A stretch of 64,000 nucleotides of DNA, from NCBI GenBank assembly GCA_013285425.1, contig CP053447.1, positions 626,001 to 690,000 of the forward strand, read 5' to 3'. The stretch's first letter is position 1. Every line of letters begins with the position of its first letter. Below the pieces are notes generated by a model. It did no database searches and was not told the origin of the DNA. It was given only the letters and a program-made list of their open reading frames with translations. Both the position numbers and the translations under genes were made by a program. Shown here in pieces: positions 1 to 7,377 of this stretch. This stretch comes from Ignavibacteriota bacterium (GTDB lineage: Bacteria; Bacteroidota; Ignavibacteria; Ignavibacteriales; Ignavibacteriaceae).

Positions 1-293
1 ATTCAAACAAAACGATGGAAGATATTATTCAGCATAACGAATTATATGAAATGTTAGATCTGAATTATGTAAATCTTTTCACAAAGCAGCGTTACGATGG
101 TTATTATTTCGGACGTATAGATGATAATTTTTTGAAAATGCACATAACAGATATTAAGCAATACTTCTACATTAATGGTTCATCGCATTTTGTAAAGAGC
201 ATATTATCAATCTTAAAAAACCTTAATGTTCCGGATGATTTAATTATCATTGAAGAAGCTATACTTAAAGAATATCAAGTAACAAAAAGTTAA
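1..293 (+). CDS. 3' fragment of a ferredoxin-reductase-like NAD(P)-binding oxidoreductase (cut by window edge)
   Basis: The first ATG is at 15, but the frame stays open to the window edge (codons S-N-K-T precede that ATG), so this is probably the end of a longer gene. The visible 92 residues fit the last part of a ferredoxin-NADP reductase type NAD-binding domain. There is a 'YFGRIDDNFL' stretch, then 'QYFYINGSSHFVKSIL' where the family has 'YxCGPxxMv', then 'LNVPDDLIIIEEA' where the family has 'LGVpxxxIxxE'. The usual Cys of the CGP motif is Asn here. The gene lies 26 bp before a methyltransferase gene on the same strand. Assignment is by pattern only; a short unrelated hypothetical protein remains possible. 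Confidence 0.45.
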   Translation, partial: SNKTMEDIIQHNELYEMLDLNYVNLFTKQRYDGYYFGRIDDNFLKMHITDIKQYFYINGSSHFVKSILSILKNLNVPDDLIIIEEAILKEYQVTKS

Positions 294-319
294 CAATAAA
301 AATAAAGCATAAATAAACT

Positions 320-1105
320 ATGAGTAATAAAACATTAGATTTCGACCAGGGGCATTGGATTTTAGCAAAGATGGGGAAAAAAGTTTTACGTCCCGGCGGT
401 AAAGAATTAACGATGAAGCTTATTAATAATCTGAATATACAGCACACCGATGAAATTGTGGAATTTGCTCCCGGCTTAGGTTTCACTGCTTCAGTTGCAT
501 TGCGAAAAAATCCTAAATCTTACACAGGAGTAGAACTTAATGAAGAAGCAGCATCAATTTTAAGAAAGAATATTATCGGGCATAATGGCTATGACAGAAG
601 AATTGTAATAGGCAATGCAGCTAATTCAACTCTGAGTGAAAATTCTTACGATAAAGTTTATGGGGAGGCAATGCTTACAATTCAGGCTGATCATAGAAAA
701 TCAGAAATAATAAGAGAAGCCTACAGAATTCTTAAACCCGGTGCTTTGTATGGAATTCACGAACTTGGTTTAATTCCGGATAGTCTTAGTGAAGAGACCA
801 AGTCAATTATTCAAAGAGAACTTGCACAGACAATAAAAGTAAATGCGCGTCCTTTAACAATCAGTGAATGGTCGAAGCTTTTGGAGAATGAGGGATTCAA
901 AATTGTAAAAGTAGAAACTAACTCAATGAGTTTACTTGAATTGAAACGTTTAATTGACGATGAAGGGTTATTAAGAACTTTAAAGATCACATTTAATATT
1001 TTAATACATCCAAAAGATCGGAAAAGAATTTTAGCAATGCGCGAAACATTCAGAAAATATAAAGATAGTATGAATGCTGTAGTTATTATTGCTCAAAAGG
1101 AATAG
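320..1105 (+). CDS. class I SAM-dependent methyltransferase
   Basis: A 261-residue protein. After a short N-terminal region it has a Rossmann-type SAM site: motif I is 'VEFAPGLGFTA' at about residues 48-58, followed by the acidic loop 'GVELNE' that normally binds the ribose. A later 'AYRILKPGALYGIHEL' matches the motif-VI region of ubiquinone/menaquinone-type methyltransferases ('rvLkPGG'). The substrate is unknown. The gene has no clear Shine-Dalgarno sequence, as is common in Bacteroidota. It sits 26 bp downstream of the reductase fragment and may be cotranscribed with it. The family call is firm; a specific function cannot be given. Confidence 0.8.
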   Translation: MSNKTLDFDQGHWILAKMGKKVLRPGGKELTMKLINNLNIQHTDEIVEFAPGLGFTASVALRKNPKSYTGVELNEEAASILRKNIIGHNGYDRRIVIGNAANSTLSENSYDKVYGEAMLTIQADHRKSEIIREAYRILKPGALYGIHELGLIPDSLSEETKSIIQRELAQTIKVNARPLTISEWSKLLENEGFKIVKVETNSMSLLELKRLIDDEGLLRTLKITFNILIHPKDRKRILAMRETFRKYKDSMNAVVIIAQKE

Positions 1106-1521
1106 AATAAATATCAACTGCTTCTGGTTTGTTATTCCAATTGTTAACAGCGATAGCTTATTTAATTTCTAAAATTAATTTTACTGATTAAGAAAGTTCT
1201 AGAAAGAAAGAACTGCCTATATTTTCAATTGCTATGGTATGGGATTAACTCTTTTATGAGATTCTTTTTACTGCCCTTACAAATAAAGTAGAGCTTAAAT
1301 GTGCTCTTTCCAGCTAAGTAATACTTAGAAATCCCTTATTTAATGATTATAATTTTTACGATATTTGTAAAAGTAATTAAAACAATTTTTCTTTCTGATT
1401 ATGTATCTTAAAAAGATAACTCATCTATTAAACAGTAATTCAGGTGATCAGATACATTTGAAAGATAGTTGCTTTTTATAACTAATCATTAGTGTTATTT
1501 TAAAATTATAAGGGAGTAATT
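1106..1521. other. intergenic region upstream of fhs
   Basis: About 415 bp without a supported gene. It is AT-rich. The last bases give a good ribosome binding site (GGGAG, 1511-1515) for the formate-tetrahydrofolate ligase gene. A 26-codon open frame from 1400 has no support. I see no tRNA and no riboswitch I recognise. Confidence 0.5.
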
Positions 1522-3203
1522 ATGCCTACAGATCTTGAAATATCACGTCAGGTAAAACTAAAAAGTATAAAAGAAATAATCGATCAATTAGGAATATCTG
1601 AGGATGATTTTGACTATTATGGAAAATATACTGGCAAGATCAAACTAAGTGTTCTTGATAAACTTAAAAATAATCCTGATGGCAAACTTATCTTAGTTAC
1701 TGCTATGAGTCCTACAAATTTTGGAGAAGGCAAAACATTAACAACTATCGGATTAGGACAAGCATTAAATCAATTAGGTAAAAAGGGAATTATTGCCATC
1801 CGCGAACCTTCTGTTGGACCGGTTTTCGGTATGAAAGGCGGTGCTGCCGGCGGAGGACATTCGCAGGTGTTGCCGATGGAAATGATAAATCTCCATTTTA
1901 ACGGTGACTTTGGTGCGATTACTGCGGCACATAATCTTCTTGCAGCCATGCTTGATAATCATATTCTTAAAGGAAATGATCTTGGTATTGATGTTACAAA
2001 TATCCTTTGGAATAGAACGATGGATATGAATGACAGAGCTTTGCGTCAGATAGTTGTTGGATTAGGCGGTCGTGTCAATGGAGTGCCGAGAGAAACCGGA
2101 TTTGTTATCACTGCTGCATCTGAAGTAATGGCTATTCTTGCATTGGCTGAATCACGTACAGATTTAAAGAAACGACTCGGTGAAATTGCAATTGGATATA
2201 ATTATAAGCAGGAAATAGTCCACGCAAAGGATCTTCAGGCAAATAATGCTATGGCAGTATTATTAAATGATGCTATTATGCCAAATCTTGTTCAAACAAA
2301 TGAAAACACTCCGGCTTTAGTTCACGCCGGACCATTTGCAAACATTGCTCATGGAACTAATAGTGTTATTGCAGATAAAATTGCTCTAAAGCTTGCTGAT
2401 TATGTTGTAACAGAATGCGGATTTGGTTCAGATTTGGGCGCAGAGAAATTTTTTGATATTGTCTGCCGGAAAAATCCGATGTGGCCTTCAGCTGTTGTGA
2501 TAGTTTCTACATGCAGAGCTATAAAATATCACGGTGGTGTAAAATCAAAACCCGAATCGTTATTGTATGAAGAAAATCCTGAAGCATTTAAGAAAGGTTT
2601 AGGTAATCTCGAAGTTCACATAAAAAATATGAAAAATTTGGAGTTCCTGTTATTGTTGCAATCAACAGATTTCCTAAAGATACTCCTGCCGAGATAAAGA
2701 TGATTACTCAATTGTGTGAAAAACTTGGTGTTGAAGTTGCCCCACATGAAGCTTATGCTAAGGGTGGCAAAGGAACAATTGAGCTAGCAGAAAAGACAAT
2801 AAAATTAGTTGAAGCAAATAAAAATCCGCAAAAGAAGTTTATGTATGAACTCGATATGTCTGTTGAAGAAAAGATTCGTGCCCTTTCTTCAAATATTTAC
2901 GGAGCGAAAGATGTTTATTTTGAGAAGCGTGCTAAAGCTAAAATAGAAAAATTTGTACAATCTGGTTTCGGAAATTTACCAATCTGTATTGCTAAAACAC
3001 AGATGTCATTATCAGATAATCCAAAAGTTATTGGCGTACCTGATGAATGGGTATTAACTGTAACTGATGTTAATCTTTCTGCTGGTGCAGGATTTTTAGT
3101 AGTAGTGTGCGGTGATATGATGTTGATGCCGGGATTACCAAAGATTCCTGCTGCAGCAAAAATGGATGTAACTGAAGAAGGAGAAATAATCGGATTGTTT
3201 TAA
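1522..3203 (+). pseudogene. fhs: formate-tetrahydrofolate ligase (10-formyl-THF synthetase), single-base frameshift
   Basis: Fhs ligates formate to tetrahydrofolate with ATP in one-carbon metabolism. The first piece (1522-2697) has the P-loop '[13 protein letters not shown]' (residues 63-75) and the family blocks '[18 protein letters not shown]' and '[12 protein letters not shown]'. The second piece (2700-3203) gives the C-terminal part, ending 'EEGEIIGLF'. Restoring one A in the run at 2632-2636 turns '[11 protein letters not shown]' into '[16 protein letters not shown]', the expected family sequence, and gives 560 residues, the normal Fhs length. So one A is missing from a homopolymer. This is either a sequencing error or a recent mutation; everything outside the slip is well conserved, which favours error or very recent loss. 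Start chosen at the ATG with GGGAG 6 bases upstream. Confidence 0.9.
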
Positions 3204-3229
3204 ATAAAAGAAATATTTTTCCAATTATT

Positions 3230-3281
3230 AAGTGCTGCTTTTCAGGTTTTGTCTTAATTAAAGCCGGAACTGGCAGCACTT
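3230..3281 (+). terminator. inverted repeat after fhs, possible weak terminator
   Basis: AAGTGCTGC (3230-3238) pairs perfectly with GCAGCACTT (3273-3281). The 34-base loop is long and the T tract that follows is poor, so a terminator role is only possible. Confidence 0.3.
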
Positions 3282-3352
3282 TGAAATCCTTTTAAAAACT
3301 CAACCTATCTAATTTACTTCTCTCAGAATATTATTAATATTAATTATTATTA

Positions 3353-4025
3353 GAACTCATCTCCCGACCCTTTCTCTTGAGAAGAAAAAGTGCAGGTGTT
3401 TTCTCTCTTTTTAAGAGAGGGAAGAAAGGTGAGTTAGATTGATAAAGAAAAAGCAAATATTTAAAAATAAATTTTGAGTGTTGTTTATTGAACTCATCCC
3501 CCGACCCCTTCTCTTGAGAAGAGAAGGGGCAGGCGTTCCCTCTTTTTAAGAGAGGGAAGAAGGGTGAGTTAGATTGATAAAGAAAAAGCTTTTCATTAAA
3601 AAAGATCTTAAAGAATAAAGTTATATCAGATTCTTTGAACTCATCCCCCGACCCCTTCTCTTGAAAAGAGAAGGGGGAGGAGTTCCCTCTCTTTTTAAGA
3701 GAGGGAAGAAGGGTGAGTTAGATTGATAAAGAAAAAGCAAATATTCAAAAAATAAATGTTGAGTGTTGTTTATTTAACTATCCCCCGACCCCTTCTCTTG
3801 AGAAGAAAAAGGGCAAGTGTTCACTCTCTTTTTAAGAGAGGGTAGAAGGGTGAGTTAGATTGATAAAGAAAAAAACTTTTCACTTAAAAAACTTCTTATA
3901 GAATAAAGTTATATCAGGTTCTTTGAACTCATTCCCGCTCCCTTCTCTTGAGAAGAAAAAGTGCAGGTGTTCCCTCTCTTTTTAAGAGAGGGAAGAAGGG
4001 TGAGTTAGATTGATAAAGAAAGAGC
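3353..4025. repeat. compound palindromic repeat array A, five copies
   Basis: Five copies of a roughly 100-bp unit begin near 3353, 3490, 3637, 3775 and 3925. Each unit starts AACTCAtCCC and ends GGGTGAGTT, which are inverted repeats. Between these lie two further hairpins: CCCCTTCTCTT/AAGAGAAGGGG (loop GAG) and CCCTCTCTT/AAGAGAGGG. Each copy is followed by 'GATTGATAAAGAAA'. The copies differ by scattered substitutions and small indels. The spacers between copies are of two alternating types, so the real tandem unit is a dimer of about 285 bp. The same family recurs at 44.6-46.05 kb and 59.34 kb. Confidence 0.9.
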
Positions 4026-4119
4026 AAATGTTCAAAAAAATAAAGCAAGTTTATATTATGGCTTTATTTGTCGTGTATTTGTGATTACAATGAATGGAAA
4101 TTTTTTAAAGGTGATTATA

Positions 4120-5355
4120 TTATTTTTTAAACAACACAATTCTGTTTGTGTTAGTTCCTTTCCTGTTATTGTTTATGCCCCAAATATTTGCTGTTTTAGT
4201 AAAGGGCTGTTCATTTATAATAATTGCAATTGCACTAAAACCAGCTCTAACCCCTAAAGGTAGAATATGTTCATCAAGATTTACTTTCCCATTTTTTACT
4301 TCTCCGACTTCAAACGCAACATATCCGTCTTTTTTAGTTATTCTAAATAATTCATAAAAAACATCCTGCATAATGGTTATCCAATGTTCAAGAGTTTTTG
4401 AAATTGTTATTCGCTTTTCAATTTCATTAACATTAATTCCATTAAACCAGCAGCGCAGCCAATTATCCTGTGCGTATTGAACAACATCTAAAAACGGCGG
4501 TGATGTAACTGTCAACTGAACAAAGTTATCAGGAATAATTTTAGTTAAACGCGCATCAGAATTTAAAAAAACTGCAGTCTTATATACATCTGCCAATCTT
4601 ATTTTCTCAAGAGGTGTTATGTCTTTTATCAAACTTTTTGTTTTACTAAGAATAATTTCTTTTACATTTCTGTAATCTGGTCTTTGATTGTATTTTTTAT
4701 TTATTCTGATTTGTCTCTCGGAAGAAACAGCCTGATTTGGAGGCATCGTATAAACTGAGAAAAATCCTTTTGAATGACCGGTTAGTCTATTGGTTGAAAT
4801 CATTCTTATCCATTTATCTAATTTATTCAGACTGTCAGAGTAAGACTTTTCTAAAAGATAATTTTTTAATGATACAATTTCACCTTCAGTATCCTTATGA
4901 TAGAACATCGACAAATCAATTTCGGCCCTAAGATTTTTATAAACCGGAATACTTTGCAGATATTCCTTTAACTCATTATAGTCGGGTATCAGGAATCTCG
5001 GTTCGCTTAAAATAATACTTAAAGGATTTATATCATTACCAATAACTTTTCTGTTTAATAGTCCGGCTTCGATAATGGTTGTGCCTCTTCCTAAAAAAGG
5101 ATCATAAATAAAATCACCTTCTTTAGTTAATCTGTTGATAAAGAATCGCGGTAACTGAGGTTTAAAACAAGCACGATAGGAAATTTCGTGTATGCTGTTT
5201 GCTTGTCTTTGCTTTGAAGTCCAAAATTCATTTGTATATCTGGTTATTTCTATATTATCAATATTAACCTTTTCAATACTGGTTTTTGAAGTATTTACTT
5301 CTTTTAAAATATTTTTATTCTCAGTTTCAAACCCTTTTAAATATTCAATAAACAT
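4120..5355 (-). CDS. DNA methyltransferase, N4-cytosine/N6-adenine type (orphan)
   Basis: A 411-residue protein with the two diagnostic motifs of amino-methylating DNA methyltransferases. The SAM-binding motif I is 'DPFLGRGTTIIEAGLLN' near residues 85-101. The catalytic motif IV is 'TSPPFLDVVQYAQDNW' near residue 285. About 190 residues separate them, so the order is I, a probable target-recognition region, then IV. 'DPFxGxGTT' is usual in beta-class N4 enzymes, whose order is the reverse, so this is a permuted arrangement. No restriction endonuclease is adjacent, so it looks like an orphan or regulatory methylase. Its 3' end faces repeat array A. The target sequence cannot be predicted from the sequence. 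Confidence 0.88.
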   Translation of the reverse strand: MFIEYLKGFETENKNILKEVNTSKTSIEKVNIDNIEITRYTNEFWTSKQRQANSIHEISYRACFKPQLPRFFINRLTKEGDFIYDPFLGRGTTIIEAGLLNRKVIGNDINPLSIILSEPRFLIPDYNELKEYLQSIPVYKNLRAEIDLSMFYHKDTEGEIVSLKNYLLEKSYSDSLNKLDKWIRMISTNRLTGHSKGFFSVYTMPPNQAVSSERQIRINKKYNQRPDYRNVKEIILSKTKSLIKDITPLEKIRLADVYKTAVFLNSDARLTKIIPDNFVQLTVTSPPFLDVVQYAQDNWLRCWFNGINVNEIEKRITISKTLEHWITIMQDVFYELFRITKKDGYVAFEVGEVKNGKVNLDEHILPLGVRAGFSAIAIIINEQPFTKTANIWGINNNRKGTNTNRIVLFKK

Positions 5356-5898
5356 ATTTTCAGTTATTAATTAGAGCTATTGTTTTTATACTGCAAGGAA
5401 ACAGCTTTTATATATTTATTATCAAAATACATAAAAACATTTCTTACATCAATTATCAGACTTCAAGTTTATATCGTTCCAAATTAAAACAGGATATTAG
5501 TGATTGGGTTTTATTGATGAGAAAATCTCGATTAGCAAGTTATTGTGGCTTTCAAATATAAAAGTGGACTGAGAAAGAACTTTTAAAACAAAGCTGGCAG
5601 TTATCATTTAAAAAATTAAATCTAATTTCTAATCTGAAGAATATAAATCAGAATACATGACTTAAGTCAAGGAATAGGTTTTAAAGGAAGGATATCTTTC
5701 AGGTGTTTATTCCAAAATTTTTTTAAGAAAATCTTTCTAAAAAAAATAAAAAAGAAGAGACAAAAGCTTTATTTATTATACAATTGTTGAAAAATTTGAA
5801 TGAATTTTCAGTTTTTTGTTAATTTTTAATATTCCTTCAACATTATGATTAAATCAATAATCATTATCTTTGTTTAACTAAATCAAAAAGAAAAAAAG
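5356..5898. other. intergenic region between the DNA methyltransferase and the cupin gene
   Basis: About 540 bp between two divergent genes, very AT-rich, with no open frame I would support. It should hold promoters for both directions; the only recognisable one is the -7 box described separately at 5865. Confidence 0.5.
5865..5872 (+). promoter_or_regulatory. Bacteroidota-type -7 box before the cupin gene
   Basis: TATCTTTG matches the -7 consensus TAnnTTTG exactly and lies 26 bases before the cupin start codon. No convincing -33 TTTG is visible at the expected distance, so confidence is limited. Confidence 0.4.
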
Positions 5899-6213
5899 AT
5901 GTCAGAAAAAATCAAGCACGAAAAATTAATCGATTCAATAAACTATCAGGATGGTTCAATTGTTAGCAAGCAGATAATTAAAAAGCCGAATGGGAATATT
6001 ACGTTGTTTGCTTTTGCTAAAGATGAATCATTAACTGAACACACCTCGCCTTATGAAGCCATAGTTTATTTAGTTGACGGTGAAATGGAAATAGTAATCG
6101 GAGGAAATCCGCATTATATAAAAGCAGGAGAGTATCTGATTATGCCTGCGGACATTCCGCATGGATTAAAAGCAGTTTCAAATTCTAAGATGTTGTTAAC
6201 AATGATAAAGTAA
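5899..6213 (+). CDS. cupin-domain protein
   Basis: A 104-residue single-domain cupin. The first cupin motif falls around 'TEHTSPYEAIVYLVDGEMEI'. The second is 'AGEYLIMPADIPHGLKAV', with the G(D)xxxxPxxxPH pattern and a metal-type His. This is the normal length for a stand-alone cupin. Nine bases separate it from the following GAF gene, so the two probably form an operon just before the nos cluster. Such small cupins bind metals or small ligands and often act as sensors; the ligand here is unknown. Confidence 0.85.
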   Translation: MSEKIKHEKLIDSINYQDGSIVSKQIIKKPNGNITLFAFAKDESLTEHTSPYEAIVYLVDGEMEIVIGGNPHYIKAGEYLIMPADIPHGLKAVSNSKMLLTMIK

Positions 6214-6222
6214 AAACAGCAA

Positions 6223-6753
6223 ATGGAAGAGAATAAGTACACAAAGATAATATCTGATATGAGCGAGTGGGGGAATATAATTTCATCACTAATATTTTTT
6301 CAAAGAGAAATCTGCAGTATGAATAACTGGAGCTATTCTGAGATATGGCAGTTAGCTCAATCTAAAAAGTTTATGGTTTGGGCTGGCTATTGGAGTAATA
6401 ATGACAGTCTTTTTGAAAAGTTTTCCAAGTACAGCTCATATTTTAAATTTGCAAATGGAATTGGAATTATTGGAAAAGCATGGCAAGAAAAACGTCCTGT
6501 AGTGTTTGAAGATTTGGTGAATGAACGTACATACTTAAGATCAGAAATATTGATCAAATCCGGATTGAATTCCTCAATAAGTATTCCGATTATTCTTGAG
6601 GGGAAAGTAACAAATGTAATCTGTATTTACTTCAACAAAATTACAGATAAGGATAAAAAAGAGTGTGAATCAATTTTTAACTCGTTGAAAGAAATCTCTT
6701 TGAATAAAAATCTTATTGATCCGGATAAAGCAGATTTGACAAATTTGAAATAA
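6223..6753 (+). CDS. GAF-domain protein
   Basis: A 176-residue soluble protein that is essentially one GAF sensor domain. Recognisable family blocks are 'FANGIGIIGKAWQEKRPVVFEDL' (the conserved G-x-G-x-x-G-x-(V/A)-W turn followed by 'P..i.D') and 'SSISIPIILEGKVTNVICIYF' (the last beta strands). It has no attached kinase, HTH or GGDEF output domain. With the cupin gene it forms a two-gene unit directly upstream of the nos operon, so a role in sensing redox state or a nitrogen oxide is a guess from position only. Confidence 0.75.
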   Translation: MEENKYTKIISDMSEWGNIISSLIFFQREICSMNNWSYSEIWQLAQSKKFMVWAGYWSNNDSLFEKFSKYSSYFKFANGIGIIGKAWQEKRPVVFEDLVNERTYLRSEILIKSGLNSSISIPIILEGKVTNVICIYFNKITDKDKKECESIFNSLKEISLNKNLIDPDKADLTNLK

Positions 6754-6786
6754 CTAATTAATTTAATCGGAGTAAAAAATCCGATT
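6735..6786 (+). promoter_or_regulatory. predicted nos promoter with overlapping palindromic operator
   Basis: TTTG at 6735-6738 and TA(at)TT at 6759-6764 are 20 bases apart, the Bacteroidota spacing, although the -7 box matches only partly. Directly after it is a perfect palindrome: AATCGGA (6765-6771), 8 bases, TCCGATT (6780-6786). The same layout occurs before the second Rrf2 gene at 33402-33454, with AATCAGA-N8-TCTGATT. The palindrome is also followed by a T-rich run, so it could instead be the terminator of the GAF gene, or do both. Confidence 0.5.
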
Positions 6787-6812
6787 ATATTTTTTAATAA
6801 AAAATATAATCG
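6782..6812. other. perfect long hairpin overlapping the nos operator
   Basis: CGATTATATTTTTT (6782-6795) and AAAAAATATAATCG (6799-6812) are perfectly complementary with a 3-base loop (AAT). The left arm shares bases 6782-6786 with the right arm of the 6765-6786 palindrome, so in RNA the two hairpins exclude each other. It lies 54 bases before the cytochrome start. Confidence 0.6.
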
Positions 6813-6866
6813 TTCCTTAAATTACAATCATAGAAAAAATATTATATAAACTAAAAAGGAGTATTT

Positions 6867-7355
6867 ATGTTCTTGTTTTCATCGAAAGTAAAATTTTTAT
6901 TTACCTTGCTGCTGTTTTTTGGATTAGTTGTGTTTACATCTTGCGGCGATAATACCAATAAAGAACCATCCAATAATGATAAAAAAGAAAATACAAGCGG
7001 ACTCACGGACTTTGAACTTGAAAACGGTATTGGTCCGGTTAAGAAAAAATTAGACTTAGGTCCTATTGATCCGGTTCTTGTAAAAAAAGGGCAGGAAATA
7101 TTTGATACAAAGTGTGCAGCTTGTCATAAATTAGATGAACGATATGTTGGACCTGCACAAAGAGATATAATCAAAAGAAGAACTCCGGAATACATAATAA
7201 ACTATATGTTAAATCCGGAAGAAAACCTTCACAGACATCCTGAAGCAAAGAAATTACTTGCCGAATATATGACTCCGATGCCGAATCAGAATCTTACTAT
7301 AGATGATGCTAAGGCATTACTTGATTATTTTAGAAAAGTAGCTGAAGAAAAATAA
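6867..7355 (+). CDS. lipoprotein monoheme cytochrome c of the nos cluster
   Basis: A 162-residue exported protein. The N-terminal hydrophobic segment ends in a lipobox-like 'FTSC' (Cys26), so it is probably a membrane-anchored lipoprotein facing the periplasm. One class I heme site, CAACH (83-87), is followed by a late 'MTPMPNQNLT' that can supply the axial Met. It starts 22 bp before nosZ, with a GGAG ribosome binding site. Clade II nos clusters usually carry such cytochromes, and the likely job is electron delivery to the CuA centre of NosZ. It is the first gene after the predicted operator. Confidence 0.85.
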   Translation: MFLFSSKVKFLFTLLLFFGLVVFTSCGDNTNKEPSNNDKKENTSGLTDFELENGIGPVKKKLDLGPIDPVLVKKGQEIFDTKCAACHKLDERYVGPAQRDIIKRRTPEYIINYMLNPEENLHRHPEAKKLLAEYMTPMPNQNLTIDDAKALLDYFRKVAEEK

Positions 7356-7377
7356 AACTAATTAAAAAGGATCGCGT

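Noticed and set aside
2632..2700. Programmed frameshift in fhs
   Set aside because: No slippery heptamer, stimulatory hairpin or internal Shine-Dalgarno is evident, the run has only five A, and Fhs is not known to use frameshifting. Error or mutation is simpler.
3353..4025. CRISPR array
   Set aside because: The units are about 100 bp, internally palindromic and unequal, and the spacers are themselves repeated in two alternating types. No cas gene is near.
6765..6786. Plain terminator of the GAF gene only
   Set aside because: A terminator is possible, but the matching palindrome at 33433 has no upstream plus-strand gene and sits at the same place relative to a -33/-7 promoter, so an operator explains both better.
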